Shown: in pieces, positions 1 to 8,387 of the stretch | How the letters are laid out: each line of letters begins with the position of its first letter | Numbering within the stretch: position 1 is the first letter of the stretch | Source of the DNA: Mycobacterium sp. ITM-2016-00317 | GTDB lineage: Bacteria; Actinomycetota; Actinomycetes; Mycobacteriales; Mycobacteriaceae | Direction of reading: 5' to 3' | Assembly (NCBI RefSeq): GCF_002968295.1 | Contig: NZ_CP134399.1 | Location: 2,232,001-2,296,000, forward strand | Length of the DNA: 64,000 nucleotides | Position numbers and translations under genes: made by a program | Notes under the pieces: model-generated | The model's input: only the letters and a program-made list of their open reading frames with translations | The model's database searches: none | What the model was told of the DNA's origin: nothing

Positions 1-62
1 TCAACCACGGTCGAGCCCGCCGCGCCGACGACGGGGGACCGCACGGCCCCGACGCGGTCGAG

Positions 63-623
63 ATGCGCATCTCCGACGCCGACCGCAACGGCACGCTGCG
101 CCGGCTGCACAACGCGGTCGCGCTCGGGCTCATCGACATCCAGGAGTTCGAGGAGCGCTCGGCGGCGGTGTCGCGGGCGCGGTTGCGCTCCGAACTCGAC
201 TCGCTGGTCGGGGATCTGCCCGGGCCCGGCGCGATCGTGACGTCGGCGGCCGACCGGGTGGAGCTGCGCGGCGTCCTCGGCTCACTCAAGCGTCAGGGGG
301 AGTGGGTGGTGCCGTCGCGGCTGGCGCTGCACCGACGGATGGGTTCGGTCGACCTGGACCTGACCCGGGCCCGCTTCGCCGGCCCGATCGTGGTGATCGA
401 GCTGGACATGAAGTTCGGCGGCCTGGACCTGCGGTTGCCCGACGGGGCCAGCGCGTCCATCGACGACGTCGAGGTCAACGTCGGCAGCGCCCACGACCAC
501 CGCAGGGACGCCCCGGCCGAGGGCAATCCGCACGTGATCCTCACCGGCAAGGTGGTGTGCGGGTCGGTAGACATCCGCGGTCCGCGTAAGTCGTGGCGCA
601 TGGGGCCACTGCGGAGCATCTGA
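63..623 (+). CDS. DUF1707 domain protein
   Basis: The first ~55 residues match the DUF1707 (SHOCT-like) pattern: a RISDADR opening followed by a short helical segment with LGLIDIQEFEER. The remaining ~130 residues form a beta-rich domain with regularly spaced hydrophobic strands, as in actinobacterial DUF1707 proteins of unknown function. No signal peptide or membrane helix is seen. The reading frame stays open upstream to the window edge, so an earlier start cannot be excluded; the ATG is chosen because family members usually begin at this motif. It converges with the thioesterase gene. Confidence 0.7.
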   Translation: MRISDADRNGTLRRLHNAVALGLIDIQEFEERSAAVSRARLRSELDSLVGDLPGPGAIVTSAADRVELRGVLGSLKRQGEWVVPSRLALHRRMGSVDLDLTRARFAGPIVVIELDMKFGGLDLRLPDGASASIDDVEVNVGSAHDHRRDAPAEGNPHVILTGKVVCGSVDIRGPRKSWRMGPLRSI

Positions 624-628
624 TCAGG

Positions 629-642
629 CCCGCTAGCGCGGG
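629..642. terminator. Short hairpin between convergent genes
   Basis: CCCGC-TAGC-GCGGG inverted repeat between the DUF1707 and thioesterase stops. The arms are only 5 bp and no T-run follows, so it is at best a weak bidirectional terminator. Confidence 0.3.
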
Positions 643-1019
643 TCGAGCACGGCGAAGCTCACCGTGGCGCGCGCGGCCAGCCGGTCGCGGGCCATATCGG
701 TGACGTCCACCGCGATCACCGACAGGCGTCGTCCCGCCCGCACCACGGTCGCCTCGGCGCGCGCCGGCCCCTCGAGCACCGGCGCGAGATAGTGGATGGT
801 CATGTCCGCGGTGGTCACGTCCTGGCCGGGCCCGACGTGCCGATCGGCCAGCCGGCCCGCCGCGATGTCGATCAGCGTCGCGACCAGACCGCCCTGCAGC
901 GCGCCGCGCCGGTTCACCAGATCGGGACGGTTGTCCAGTTCGATGACCATGCGTTCGTCGGAGTCCACCACGTCACGGAAGTCCATCTGGGCGAACAAGT
1001 GGCCCGGGGTGACCTGCAT
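633..1019 (-). CDS. PaaI-family hotdog thioesterase
   Basis: A 128-residue protein of hotdog-fold acyl-CoA thioesterase type. It contains the GALQGG segment that opens the long hotdog helix, followed by LIDIAAG, and the [11 protein letters not shown] strand typical of PaaI/YdiI-like enzymes. These hydrolyse acyl- or aryl-CoA thioesters in the cytosol; the substrate cannot be read from sequence. The length is normal for a single hotdog domain. The start codon lies 6 nt after a TAGCGT -10 box, so the mRNA is probably leaderless. It is transcribed divergently from mapB with overlapping -10 boxes. Confidence 0.75.
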   Translation of the reverse strand: MQVTPGHLFAQMDFRDVVDSDERMVIELDNRPDLVNRRGALQGGLVATLIDIAAGRLADRHVGPGQDVTTADMTIHYLAPVLEGPARAEATVVRAGRRLSVIAVDVTDMARDRLAARATVSFAVLDPR

Positions 1020-1025
1020 GGCGGA

Positions 1026-1035
1026 ACGCTAGCAT
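1026..1035. promoter_or_regulatory. Overlapping divergent -10 boxes (thioesterase / mapB)
   Basis: On the minus strand TAGCGT (1031-1026) sits 6 nt before the thioesterase ATG. On the plus strand TAGCAT (1030-1035) sits 7 nt before the mapB ATG. The two -10 elements share the central TA, and the two inferred start sites are about 24 bp apart. Confidence 0.65.
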
Positions 1036-1042
1036 TGACGCT

Positions 1043-1900
1043 ATGTCAGTACGGACCGCCCTCCGGCCCGGCACGGTCTCGCCGATGCTGCCGGTGCCCA
1101 AGTCGATCGCGCGCCCCGAGTACGTCGGCAAGCCCACCGCGCGCGAGGGCAGCGAGCCGTGGGTGCAGACCCCGGAAGTGATCGAGAAGATGCGGGTGGC
1201 CGGGCGGATCGCCGCCGGTGCGCTCGCCGAGGCGGGCAAGGCCGTCGCCCCCGGCGTGACGACCGACGCGCTCGACCGGATCGCCCACGAGTACATGATC
1301 GATCACGGCGCCTACCCGTCGACGCTGGGCTACAGGGGATTTCCGAAATCCTGCTGCACATCGCTGAACGAGATCATCTGCCACGGCATCCCCGACTCGA
1401 CCGTGATCGAGGACGGCGACATCGTCAACATCGACGTCACCGCCTACATCGACGGCGTGCACGGCGACACCAACGCCACGTTCCTGGCCGGCGACGTCAG
1501 CGAGGAGCACCGGCTGCTCGTCGAACGCACCCACGAGGCGACCATGCGCGCCATCAAGGCCGTCAAGCCTGGCCGGGCTTTGTCCATCGTCGGGCGGGTC
1601 ATCGAGTCGTATGCAAACCGGTTCGGCTACAACGTGGTTCGCGACTTCACCGGGCACGGCATCGGCACCACGTTCCACAACGGGCTGGTGGTGCTGCACT
1701 ATGACCAGCCTGCCGTGGAGACCGTGCTCGAACCCGGGATGACGTTCACGATCGAGCCGATGATCAACCTCGGCAGCCTGGACTACGAGATCTGGGACGA
1801 CGACTGGACCGTGGCCACCAAGGACAAGAAGTGGACCGCGCAGTTCGAACACACGCTGGTGGTCACCGATTCGGGCGCCGAGATCCTCACCCAGCTCTGA
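1043..1900 (+). CDS. mapB: Methionine aminopeptidase type I
   Basis: Removes the N-terminal methionine from nascent proteins. The protein is 285 residues and carries the full MetAP-I metal site: D131, D142, H205 (in TGHGIG), E238 (in TIEP) and E269 (in QFEH), with the substrate-side H114 in CHGIP. The ~40-residue N-terminal extension with a PxxP-like stretch is typical of mycobacterial MapB (Rv2861c). Position next to the glnA4 cluster agrees with that assignment. The ATG is 7 nt after a TAGCAT -10 box, so translation is probably leaderless. Confidence 0.93.
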   Translation: MSVRTALRPGTVSPMLPVPKSIARPEYVGKPTAREGSEPWVQTPEVIEKMRVAGRIAAGALAEAGKAVAPGVTTDALDRIAHEYMIDHGAYPSTLGYRGFPKSCCTSLNEIICHGIPDSTVIEDGDIVNIDVTAYIDGVHGDTNATFLAGDVSEEHRLLVERTHEATMRAIKAVKPGRALSIVGRVIESYANRFGYNVVRDFTGHGIGTTFHNGLVVLHYDQPAVETVLEPGMTFTIEPMINLGSLDYEIWDDDWTVATKDKKWTAQFEHTLVVTDSGAEILTQL

Positions 1901-1909
1901 GGTTCTCGG

Positions 1910-1915
1910 TAGCCT
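1910..1915 (+). promoter_or_regulatory. -10 box (TAGCCT), leaderless lipoprotein promoter
   Basis: TANNNT hexamer ending 6 nt before the ATG at 1922; no Shine-Dalgarno sequence is present. Confidence 0.5.
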
Positions 1916-1921
1916 GACCAG

Positions 1922-2581
1922 ATGAGCAGGCGCGGGTGGGTCGCGGTGCTGCTTGCAGGCTGTCTGCTCGCCGGGTGCGGGCATGCGGTCACCGGTACCG
2001 CCACGTGGCCGGGCACCCGGCTGGAGCGCGTCGTGCTCGCCGAGGCCGACTTCCCGCCCGGTGTGCGCTACCAGCGCACCGTCAATCAGCCCGGCGAGGG
2101 CAACGTCGAACGTCCGACGCCGATGCTGTCCCGGCCGGAAGGCTGTGCCGACGCGCTGACCCGCGACATCGCGGTGACCGCGGAATGGGGACCGGGCAGC
2201 GCCGCCGAGTACGTCGTCGCCTACGACGGCGCCCGGATGGTGATCACCCTGCTGACGTGGCAGCTGGATCTGGAGCAGCTGGCCGAGACCGCGCAACGGT
2301 GCGCCGAATACGAGACGTTCTTCGAGCCGAGCGACCCGGGCATCCCGGTGACGACCACACGGCTGCCGGCGCCACGCAGCGACGCGCTGCTCTACCGGCA
2401 GACGATGCGGCTGCGCGGCGAGGACGCCAGCGTGTACTTCGCGTTCGAGAACGTCGGCGACATGGCCGTGTTCGGGATCGCGTTCCCGACTACCGACGAG
2501 TCGATATCGGTCAAAGGCACGCTGCCGCAGACCTTTCTGGAGGTCACCGGCAGGCAGGCCGAACGCGCGCAATCGGATTGA
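1922..2581 (+). CDS. Putative lipoprotein
   Basis: A 219-residue exported protein. The N-terminus is a type II signal peptide with two arginines, a hydrophobic core and a lipobox LLAGC whose cysteine is residue 19. The mature part has an N-terminal VTGTATWPG stretch common in mycobacterial LppX/LpqN/DUF-type lipoproteins, then an alpha/beta domain with cysteines near residues 77 and 121 that could pair outside the membrane. The role is unknown. It follows mapB closely but has its own leaderless-type promoter. Confidence 0.75.
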   Translation: MSRRGWVAVLLAGCLLAGCGHAVTGTATWPGTRLERVVLAEADFPPGVRYQRTVNQPGEGNVERPTPMLSRPEGCADALTRDIAVTAEWGPGSAAEYVVAYDGARMVITLLTWQLDLEQLAETAQRCAEYETFFEPSDPGIPVTTTRLPAPRSDALLYRQTMRLRGEDASVYFAFENVGDMAVFGIAFPTTDESISVKGTLPQTFLEVTGRQAERAQSD

Positions 2582-2631
2582 CGCCGCAGCCGACCGGACG
2601 CAAACAGCCCCGGCGACGCGGCAGTGCACTG

Positions 2632-2637
2632 TAGCGT
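2632..2637 (+). promoter_or_regulatory. -10 box (TAGCGT)
   Basis: TANNNT hexamer 6 nt before the ATG at 2644, a leaderless arrangement. Confidence 0.5.
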
Positions 2638-2643
2638 GGCGCA

Positions 2644-3207
2644 ATGCCTTCCCCCATGGTCACTGTCGACGGCTTCGGCGTGCTCGTCGAGGTCGCAGGC
2701 CCGGAGAAGGGCTCGGCCGTGGTGCTGCTCGGCGCGGCCCAGCAATCACCGGCCGCGTACGAGGGCATCTGCCAGCGCCTGCACACCGCTTCACTGAAAA
2801 CCGTGGTGATCGGCCCCGATCCGCGGCTGACCGCCAAGGGCGTCGTCGGCATCCTGGATGCGCTCGACGTCCGCTGGGCGCTGCTCGTGGGGGACAGGGC
2901 CGGCGGCGAGCTGGCGTGGGAGCTGGCCGCCACCCGACTGGACCGGTTCATCGGTCTGGTGGTGATCGACCGGGGGCACCCGAAGGTGGCCGATCTCAGC
3001 GGTGCGGTCCGCGACGAGCACTGCCCGCCGGTGGAACTCAACACCACCGCACTGGTCAGCACCAGCGCCGCGCGCGCAGTCGCCAAGGCCAGCCAGCGTT
3101 ACGTGTACGGCGAATACCGCATCGTCGACCTGCTGGGCCGGCGCAACGCCGCCGACTCGACCGCCCAGCTGGCCGCCGAGATCGTGATGCGCACCAGCAC
3201 CTGGTAG
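2644..3207 (+). CDS. Alpha/beta-hydrolase-fold protein lacking the catalytic serine
   Basis: A 187-residue protein with the strand pattern of an alpha/beta hydrolase: VVLLGAAQQSP after the first strands and WALLVGDRAGGELAWELA where the nucleophile elbow should be. The elbow reads G-D-R-A-G (residues 83-87) with arginine at the nucleophile place instead of Ser, Asp or Cys. The protein is shorter than usual hydrolases (about 250-300 residues), and no convincing catalytic histidine region is seen at the C-terminus. It is therefore probably a non-catalytic member of the fold. It converges with the ngg operon, with stops only 4 bp apart. Confidence 0.6.
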   Translation: MPSPMVTVDGFGVLVEVAGPEKGSAVVLLGAAQQSPAAYEGICQRLHTASLKTVVIGPDPRLTAKGVVGILDALDVRWALLVGDRAGGELAWELAATRLDRFIGLVVIDRGHPKVADLSGAVRDEHCPPVELNTTALVSTSAARAVAKASQRYVYGEYRIVDLLGRRNAADSTAQLAAEIVMRTSTW

Positions 3208-3211
3208 GCCG

Positions 3212-4984
3212 TCACGCTTCGGGGGAGGGCACCTCGTCCGGGGTCCAGGCCTGAGGCAGGCCGGGCTGGCCCGGGAACAGGAAATCGACGAACGCCGCCG
3301 CGGTCGGCTGCGGCTCGTGATTGGCCAGCCCCGGCCGCTCGTTCGCCTCGATGAACACGTACTCCGGCTGGGTCACATCGGGCACGAGCAGGTCGATGCC
3401 GGTGACCGGGACGCCGATCGCCTCGGCGGCCGCGACGCCGACACGGCACAGCTCGGGGTGCACGATCGCGGTGACGTCGTGAATGGTGCCGCCCTGGTGC
3501 AGGTTCGCCGTCCGGCGGACCCGGAGGCGCTCGCCCTCGGGCAGCACGTCGTCGAACGAGTAGCCGGCCTCGCGGACCGTCGTCTCGGTCACCACGTCCA
3601 TCGGGATGAGCGACTCGCCACCGGTGGCGGCCGCGCGCCGCCGGCTCTGCGTCTCGATCAACTCGCCGATCGTGTGCTGACCGGTCCCGGTGATCTCGGC
3701 CGGCATCCGCAGCGCGGCGGCCACCACCTTGCCGTCGATCACCACCAGACGCAGGTCGTCGCCGTCGGCCCGCTGTTCGATCAGCACCTCGGGGTGCTGC
3801 TCGCGAGCGCGGGCCAGTGCGGCGTCGAGTTCGGCGGGGCCGTCCACCCCGACGGTGATGCCCTTGCCCTGCTCGCCGCGGGTGGGTTTGACCACGACGT
3901 CACCGACCTCGGCCAGGAACTCGTGGTCGGCCTCGTCGAAGGTGGCCAGCCGGCCCTTCGGTACCGTGATGCCCGCTTCCGAGACGATGCGCCGGGTCAG
4001 GCGTTTGTCGTCGCAGCGGGCCATCGCGACCGCGGAGGTGTACTCGGACAACGACTCCCGCGTCACCACGCTGCGGCCGCCGTGGGACAGCCGCATCTCG
4101 CCGGACTCGGCGTCGAGCACCTCGACCCAAATGCCGCGCCGCAGGGCCTCGTCGGCGATGATCCGCGCGTACGGGTTGAGATCCTCGACGGTCTCCGGCG
4201 CATGGGTGTAGAGCGGCTCGTTGATCGCGTTCTTGCGTTTGACCGCCATCACCGGCACCCGGTGGAAACCGAGCTTCTCGTACAGTGCGATCGCGGCGTT
4301 GTTGTCGTGGGTGACCGACAGGTCCATGTACGCGCGGCCACGGTCCCGGTAGAGCTCGGCCAGACTGCGGGTCAGCGCGGCGCCGACACCGGGCAGCGCG
4401 GCGGCCGGGTCGACCGCCAGGGTCCACAGGCTCGACCCGTGCTCGGGATCGGCGAACAGCTCGCGGTGGTCGACGCCGGTGACGGTGCCCAGCACGGAGC
4501 CGTCGTCGCCGACCGCGACCAGGTAGTCGACCGCGGGCTGACCCTGGTGGTTCTCCCAGATGACGTCGGTCGGTGCGGGCACCATGCCGCAGCGCACATA
4601 GACCCGGTTCATCTCGTCGGCGTCCTCGCGGCCCTGCAGGCTCCGGACGTGGAATCCGTTGGGCGCCTTGGCGGCGGTCTCGGTCTCGGCGAACCGGAGC
4701 CGGTAGGTGTGGCTCGGGTCGATGAACAGCTCGGCGGGCGCCCGGGACACCAGGACGTGGGGTTCGCGCGCATAGATGCAGATGTCGCGCCGGCCCTGGC
4801 CCTCCTGGCGCAGTACGTCGGCCAGGTGTTCGGGGTCGGCGAAGGTCTGCCCGAAGATCAGTCGGCCCCAACCGAGTTCGAGGACGACGTCGTCGGCCAT
4901 GGTGTCGAGCAGGCGAGGCGTGGCCGCCTCGTGCAGCGCGAGGGTGATGCCTTCGGTGTTGTCCGCGGAGGGGTCTGCCGTCAT
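3212..4984 (-). CDS. ngg: N-acetylglutaminylglutamine synthetase (GNAT + ATP-grasp fusion)
   Basis: A 590-residue two-domain protein. Residues ~90-270 form a GNAT acetyltransferase, with GVGAAL acetyl-CoA loop and NNAAIALYEKLGF near its end. Residues ~320-575 form an ATP-grasp ligase, with VVVKPTRGEQGKG and the late FIEANERPGL metal-binding segment. This fusion is the hallmark of NAGGN synthetase, which acetylates glutamine and joins a second glutamine to make an osmoprotective dipeptide. It is co-transcribed behind the AsnB-type amidotransferase with a 4-bp ATGA overlap, the known pairing. An open frame extends upstream inside the amidotransferase gene, but the overlapping ATG is the natural start. 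The M42 peptidase often found as a third gene is absent. Confidence 0.85.
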   Translation of the reverse strand: MTADPSADNTEGITLALHEAATPRLLDTMADDVVLELGWGRLIFGQTFADPEHLADVLRQEGQGRRDICIYAREPHVLVSRAPAELFIDPSHTYRLRFAETETAAKAPNGFHVRSLQGREDADEMNRVYVRCGMVPAPTDVIWENHQGQPAVDYLVAVGDDGSVLGTVTGVDHRELFADPEHGSSLWTLAVDPAAALPGVGAALTRSLAELYRDRGRAYMDLSVTHDNNAAIALYEKLGFHRVPVMAVKRKNAINEPLYTHAPETVEDLNPYARIIADEALRRGIWVEVLDAESGEMRLSHGGRSVVTRESLSEYTSAVAMARCDDKRLTRRIVSEAGITVPKGRLATFDEADHEFLAEVGDVVVKPTRGEQGKGITVGVDGPAELDAALARAREQHPEVLIEQRADGDDLRLVVIDGKVVAAALRMPAEITGTGQHTIGELIETQSRRRAAATGGESLIPMDVVTETTVREAGYSFDDVLPEGERLRVRRTANLHQGGTIHDVTAIVHPELCRVGVAAAEAIGVPVTGIDLLVPDVTQPEYVFIEANERPGLANHEPQPTAAAFVDFLFPGQPGLPQAWTPDEVPSPEA

Positions 4985-6786
4985 GCGGCCGGCCCGTTGA
5001 TGCCGTGCCGCTGCAGCCACAGTTCGAGCAGCGCGATCTGCCACAGCTCGTTGCCGCGCAGCGGGGTCAGCCTGCCGTTGGGATCGGCCAGCAGCCGCTC
5101 CACCGCCTGCGGCCGGAACAGACCGCGCTCCTTGGCCGCCGGGTCGTAGAGCGCGTCGCGCACCATGTCCAGGTACGGGCCCTCCAGATGGGTCAGCGCC
5201 GGCACCGGGAAGTAGCCCTTCGGGCGGTCGATCACTTCGGACGGGATGACCTGGCGGGCGGCCTGTTTGAGCACGCCCTTGCCCTCGTGCGCGGTCTTGT
5301 ACTGCGGCGGGCAGGTGGCTGCCAGCTCGACGAGATCGTGGTCGAGGAACGGCACGCGGCCCTCCAGCCCCCACGCCATCGTCATGTTGTCGACGCGTTT
5401 GACCGGGTCGTCGACGAGCATCACCGTGGTGTCCAGGCGCAGCGCGCGGTCCACGCCGGTCTGCGCGCCCGGGCGGGCGAAGTGCTCGGTGACGAACAGC
5501 TCGCTGGGATCGTCGGCGGTCAGGTAGGCAGGGGAGACGATGTCGGCGTAACCGGCCTGGTCGCGGTCGAAGAACGCGGCCCGGTAACTGGCCACCGAAC
5601 CCTCGACCGACGCCGCGCCGGGCGCGCCCATCGGCGGGTACCAGTGATAGCCGGCGAACACCTCGTCGGCGCCCTGACCGGACTGCACCACCTTGACGTG
5701 CTTGGCGACCTCCTGGCTGAGCAGATAGAACGCCACGCAGTCGTGGCTGACCATCGGCTCGCTCATCGCGGCGATCGCGCCGTCGAGGGCGGGCAGCATC
5801 CGCGCGGTGTCGATGCGGATCTGGTGGTGGTCGGTGCCGAAACGCTCGGCGATGATGTCGGAGTACTTGAACTCGTCGCCCTTGACCCCGTTGACCGACT
5901 CGAAACCGATCGAGAACGTCTTCAGCCCGTGCTGGCCGGCCTCGGCGAGCAGGCCGACGATCAGGCTGGAGTCCACCCCGCCGGACAGCAGACAGCCCAC
6001 CGGCACGTCGGCCACCAGGCGGCGCTTGACCGCGACCCGCAGCGACTCCAGCACTGCGTCTTCCCAGTCCTTCTCGGACCAGTCGGCGCGGTCCTCGCGG
6101 CGGGTGAAGTCGGGCTCCCAGTAGGTGGTGGTGACGACCCGGCCGTCCGGCTCGATCGCCATCAGCGAGGCCGGGGGCAGCTTCTCGATGCCGCGCAGGA
6201 TCGTGCGCGGCGCGGGTACCACGGAGTGGAACGTCATGTAGTGGTGCAGCGCGACCGGATCGATGCGGGTGTCGACCTCTCCGCCGGCCAGCAGGGCGGG
6301 CAGCGAGGACGCGAACCGGATCCGGTCGGTGCCGCGGTTCAGGTAGAGCGGCTTGATGCCCAGCCGGTCACGGCCCAGCAGCACGCGGCCGCTGTCGCGT
6401 TCGACGATGGCGAACGCGAACATGCCCTTGAGGTGGTCGACGAAGCGGTCACCCCAGTGGTGGTAGGCCTTGAGCAGCACCTCGGTGTCGCTGTGGGAGA
6501 AGAAGCGGTAGCCCTGGCCGGCCAGTTCGTCGCGCAGCTGCTCGTAGTTGTAGATGCAGCCGTTCCACGCCACGGTGAGGCCGAGCTCGGAGTCGACCAT
6601 CGGCTGGGCGCCGGCCTCGGTGAGGTCGATGATCCTCAGCCGCCGATGGCCGAGGGCGACCCGGCCCTGCGACCACGCACCTGCGGCATCCGGCCCGCGC
6701 GGGACCAGGACTTCGGCCATCGCCGCGACAGCGCTGATATTCGGGGTTGTTCCGTCGAGGCGCACCTCGCCGGTGGCTCCACACAC
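4981..6786 (-). CDS. AsnB-family amidotransferase of the NAGGN pathway
   Basis: A 601-residue class II glutamine amidotransferase. Cys2 directly after the initiator is the N-terminal nucleophile. Residues ~1-215 are the glutaminase domain with GHRRLRIID and NGCIYNY. Residues ~240-590 are the asparagine-synthetase-like ATP-pyrophosphatase domain with SGGVDSS at 268-274. Paired with ngg, it is expected to amidate the dipeptide to N-acetylglutaminylglutamine amide. The GTG start gives Val/Met-Cys-Gly and lies 7 nt after a TAGGGT -10 box, so the operon mRNA seems leaderless. A stand-alone asparagine synthetase is the alternative, but the partner gene argues against it. Confidence 0.85.
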   Translation of the reverse strand: MCGATGEVRLDGTTPNISAVAAMAEVLVPRGPDAAGAWSQGRVALGHRRLRIIDLTEAGAQPMVDSELGLTVAWNGCIYNYEQLRDELAGQGYRFFSHSDTEVLLKAYHHWGDRFVDHLKGMFAFAIVERDSGRVLLGRDRLGIKPLYLNRGTDRIRFASSLPALLAGGEVDTRIDPVALHHYMTFHSVVPAPRTILRGIEKLPPASLMAIEPDGRVVTTTYWEPDFTRREDRADWSEKDWEDAVLESLRVAVKRRLVADVPVGCLLSGGVDSSLIVGLLAEAGQHGLKTFSIGFESVNGVKGDEFKYSDIIAERFGTDHHQIRIDTARMLPALDGAIAAMSEPMVSHDCVAFYLLSQEVAKHVKVVQSGQGADEVFAGYHWYPPMGAPGAASVEGSVASYRAAFFDRDQAGYADIVSPAYLTADDPSELFVTEHFARPGAQTGVDRALRLDTTVMLVDDPVKRVDNMTMAWGLEGRVPFLDHDLVELAATCPPQYKTAHEGKGVLKQAARQVIPSEVIDRPKGYFPVPALTHLEGPYLDMVRDALYDPAAKERGLFRPQAVERLLADPNGRLTPLRGNELWQIALLELWLQRHGINGPAA

Positions 6787-6793
6787 GTTGTCG

Positions 6794-6799
6794 ACCCTA
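6794..6799 (-). promoter_or_regulatory. -10 box (TAGGGT) of the NAGGN operon
   Basis: Minus-strand TAGGGT ends 7 nt before the GTG start at 6786. Confidence 0.5.
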
Positions 6800-6956
6800 C
6801 TCTGTGACGGCTCTGCGATCAGTTGATCAACGGGCCGCCGGATGCCGGGCCCGGCGGCGCGGTCGTGATTACCCGTGCGTCAATCTGCCAAACCCGGGTG
6901 GACCGATCAAGATCGAGACGCTCGTCACAGCGGGATCGTTTATTGGTCTGGTGCCC

Positions 6957-6962
6957 TACCTT
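6957..6962 (+). promoter_or_regulatory. Candidate -10 (TACCTT) of the glnA4-like operon
   Basis: TACCTT within the unusually AT-rich segment 6938-6966. It would start transcription near 6969 and give a ~54-nt leader with a purine-rich GGGAAGGGCAGG stretch before the ATG at 7023. No convincing -35 or GlnR box is seen. Confidence 0.35.
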
Positions 6963-7022
6963 TAGACGTGGAAATCTGATCTGCACATGTAGGAGACAGA
7001 ACCGTAGGGAAGGGCAGGCTCG

Positions 7023-8387
7023 ATGACCAAACGCGGAATGCTGTCGAAGGCGGATCTGGAATCACTGGTCGCAGGCGGCGACATCGACACCGTCATCGTC
7101 GCGTTCTGCGACATGCAGGGCAGGCTCACCGGCAAGCGGATCTCGGCCCGGCTGTTCGTCGAGGAAGTCGCCGAGCACGGCGCGGAGTGCTGCAACTACC
7201 TGCTGGCGGTCGACGTCGACATGAACACCGTCGACGGCTATGCGATCTCGAGCTGGGAGACCGGTTACGGCGACATGGTGATGACGCCCGACATGTCCAC
7301 CCTGCGCCGCGTGCCCTGGCTCCCGGCCACCGCACTGGTGATGGCCGACCTGTCGTGGACCGACGGCAAGCGAGTTACGCAGGCCCCGCGCAGCATCCTG
7401 CGCTCCCAGCTGGATCGGCTGGCCGAACGCAAGCTGGAGGCGGTGACCGCCACCGAACTCGAGTTCATGGTGTTCGACACCGGTTTCCGTGAGGCGTGGG
7501 CCGCCGGGTACCGGAACCTGCGGCCCGCGACCGACTACAACATCGACTACGCCATGCACGCCTCGACCCGGATGGAACCGCTGCTGCGCGACATCCGGCT
7601 GGGGATGGACGGCGCGGGCATGTTCTGCGAAGGGGTCAAGGGCGAATGCAACCTGGGCCAGCAGGAGATCGGATTCCGGTACGACGAGGCGCTGGTCACC
7701 TGCGACAACCACACGATCTACAAGAACGGCGCCAAAGAGATCGCCGACCAGCACGGCAAGAGCCTGACGTTCATGGCGAAGTTCGACGAGAGTGAAGGAA
7801 ACAGCTGCCACATCCACATCTCGTTCCGGGGCAAGGACGGATCGGCGGTGTTCGCCGACGACTCCGACCCGCTGGGCATGTCGCCGATGTTCCGCAGCTT
7901 CATCGCCGGCCAGCTGGCCACGCTGCGCGACTTCACGCTGTTCTATGCGCCGAACATCAACTCGTACAAGCGATTCGCCGAAGGAAGCTTCGCGCCGACC
8001 GCGGTGGCCTGGGGAACCGACAACCGCACCTGCGCACTGCGGGTCGTCGGCCACGGCCACGGCATGCGGGTGGAGAACCGTGCGCCCGGCGGGGACGTCA
8101 ACCAGTATCTGGCGGTGGCGGCGCTGATCGCCGGCGGTCTGTACGGCATCGACAACGAACTGGAACTCGAAGACCCCGTCGAGGGCAACGCCTACACCAG
8201 CGGCGCCGACCGGCTGCCGACCACGCTGGCCGAGGCCGCCGAGGTGTTGGACAAGTCCACGATCGCGCGCGAGGCGTTCGGCGACGACGTGATCGACCAC
8301 TACCTGAACTACGCGGCGGTCGAACTGAAGGCCTTCAACGCCACGGTCACGGACTGGGAGAGGAGACGTGGTTTTGAACGCCTCTGA
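7023..8387 (+). CDS. glnA4: Glutamine-synthetase-like gamma-glutamylation enzyme (GlnA4 type)
   Basis: A 454-residue GS-fold ligase. It has the N-terminal beta-grasp domain (FCDMQGRLTGKRI) and the catalytic domain with SCHIHIS, NSYKRF and the AWGTDNRTCALRV arginine segment. In this subgroup the amine acceptor is usually a polyamine, ethanolamine or another amine rather than ammonia. The neighbours support that: a gamma-glutamyl hydrolase, an aldehyde dehydrogenase and an SDR follow in the same operon, the order of Rv2860c-Rv2857c. The acceptor here cannot be read from sequence. The 3' end overlaps the next gene by 20 nt. Confidence 0.85.
   Translation: MTKRGMLSKADLESLVAGGDIDTVIVAFCDMQGRLTGKRISARLFVEEVAEHGAECCNYLLAVDVDMNTVDGYAISSWETGYGDMVMTPDMSTLRRVPWLPATALVMADLSWTDGKRVTQAPRSILRSQLDRLAERKLEAVTATELEFMVFDTGFREAWAAGYRNLRPATDYNIDYAMHASTRMEPLLRDIRLGMDGAGMFCEGVKGECNLGQQEIGFRYDEALVTCDNHTIYKNGAKEIADQHGKSLTFMAKFDESEGNSCHIHISFRGKDGSAVFADDSDPLGMSPMFRSFIAGQLATLRDFTLFYAPNINSYKRFAEGSFAPTAVAWGTDNRTCALRVVGHGHGMRVENRAPGGDVNQYLAVAALIAGGLYGIDNELELEDPVEGNAYTSGADRLPTTLAEAAEVLDKSTIAREAFGDDVIDHYLNYAAVELKAFNATVTDWERRRGFERL

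Noticed and set aside
1046..2644. A 532-codon open frame on the minus strand opposite mapB and the lipoprotein gene
   Set aside because: It is a high-GC shadow frame, with composition biased to His/Arg/Gly/Asp and no conserved motifs, lying opposite a certain gene. Similar long frames opposite ngg, asnB, infB and gpsI were rejected for the same reason.
6787..7022. GlnR-controlled nitrogen promoter before the glnA4-like gene
   Set aside because: No pair of GlnR half-sites with correct spacing could be recognised by eye in the 236-bp gap.
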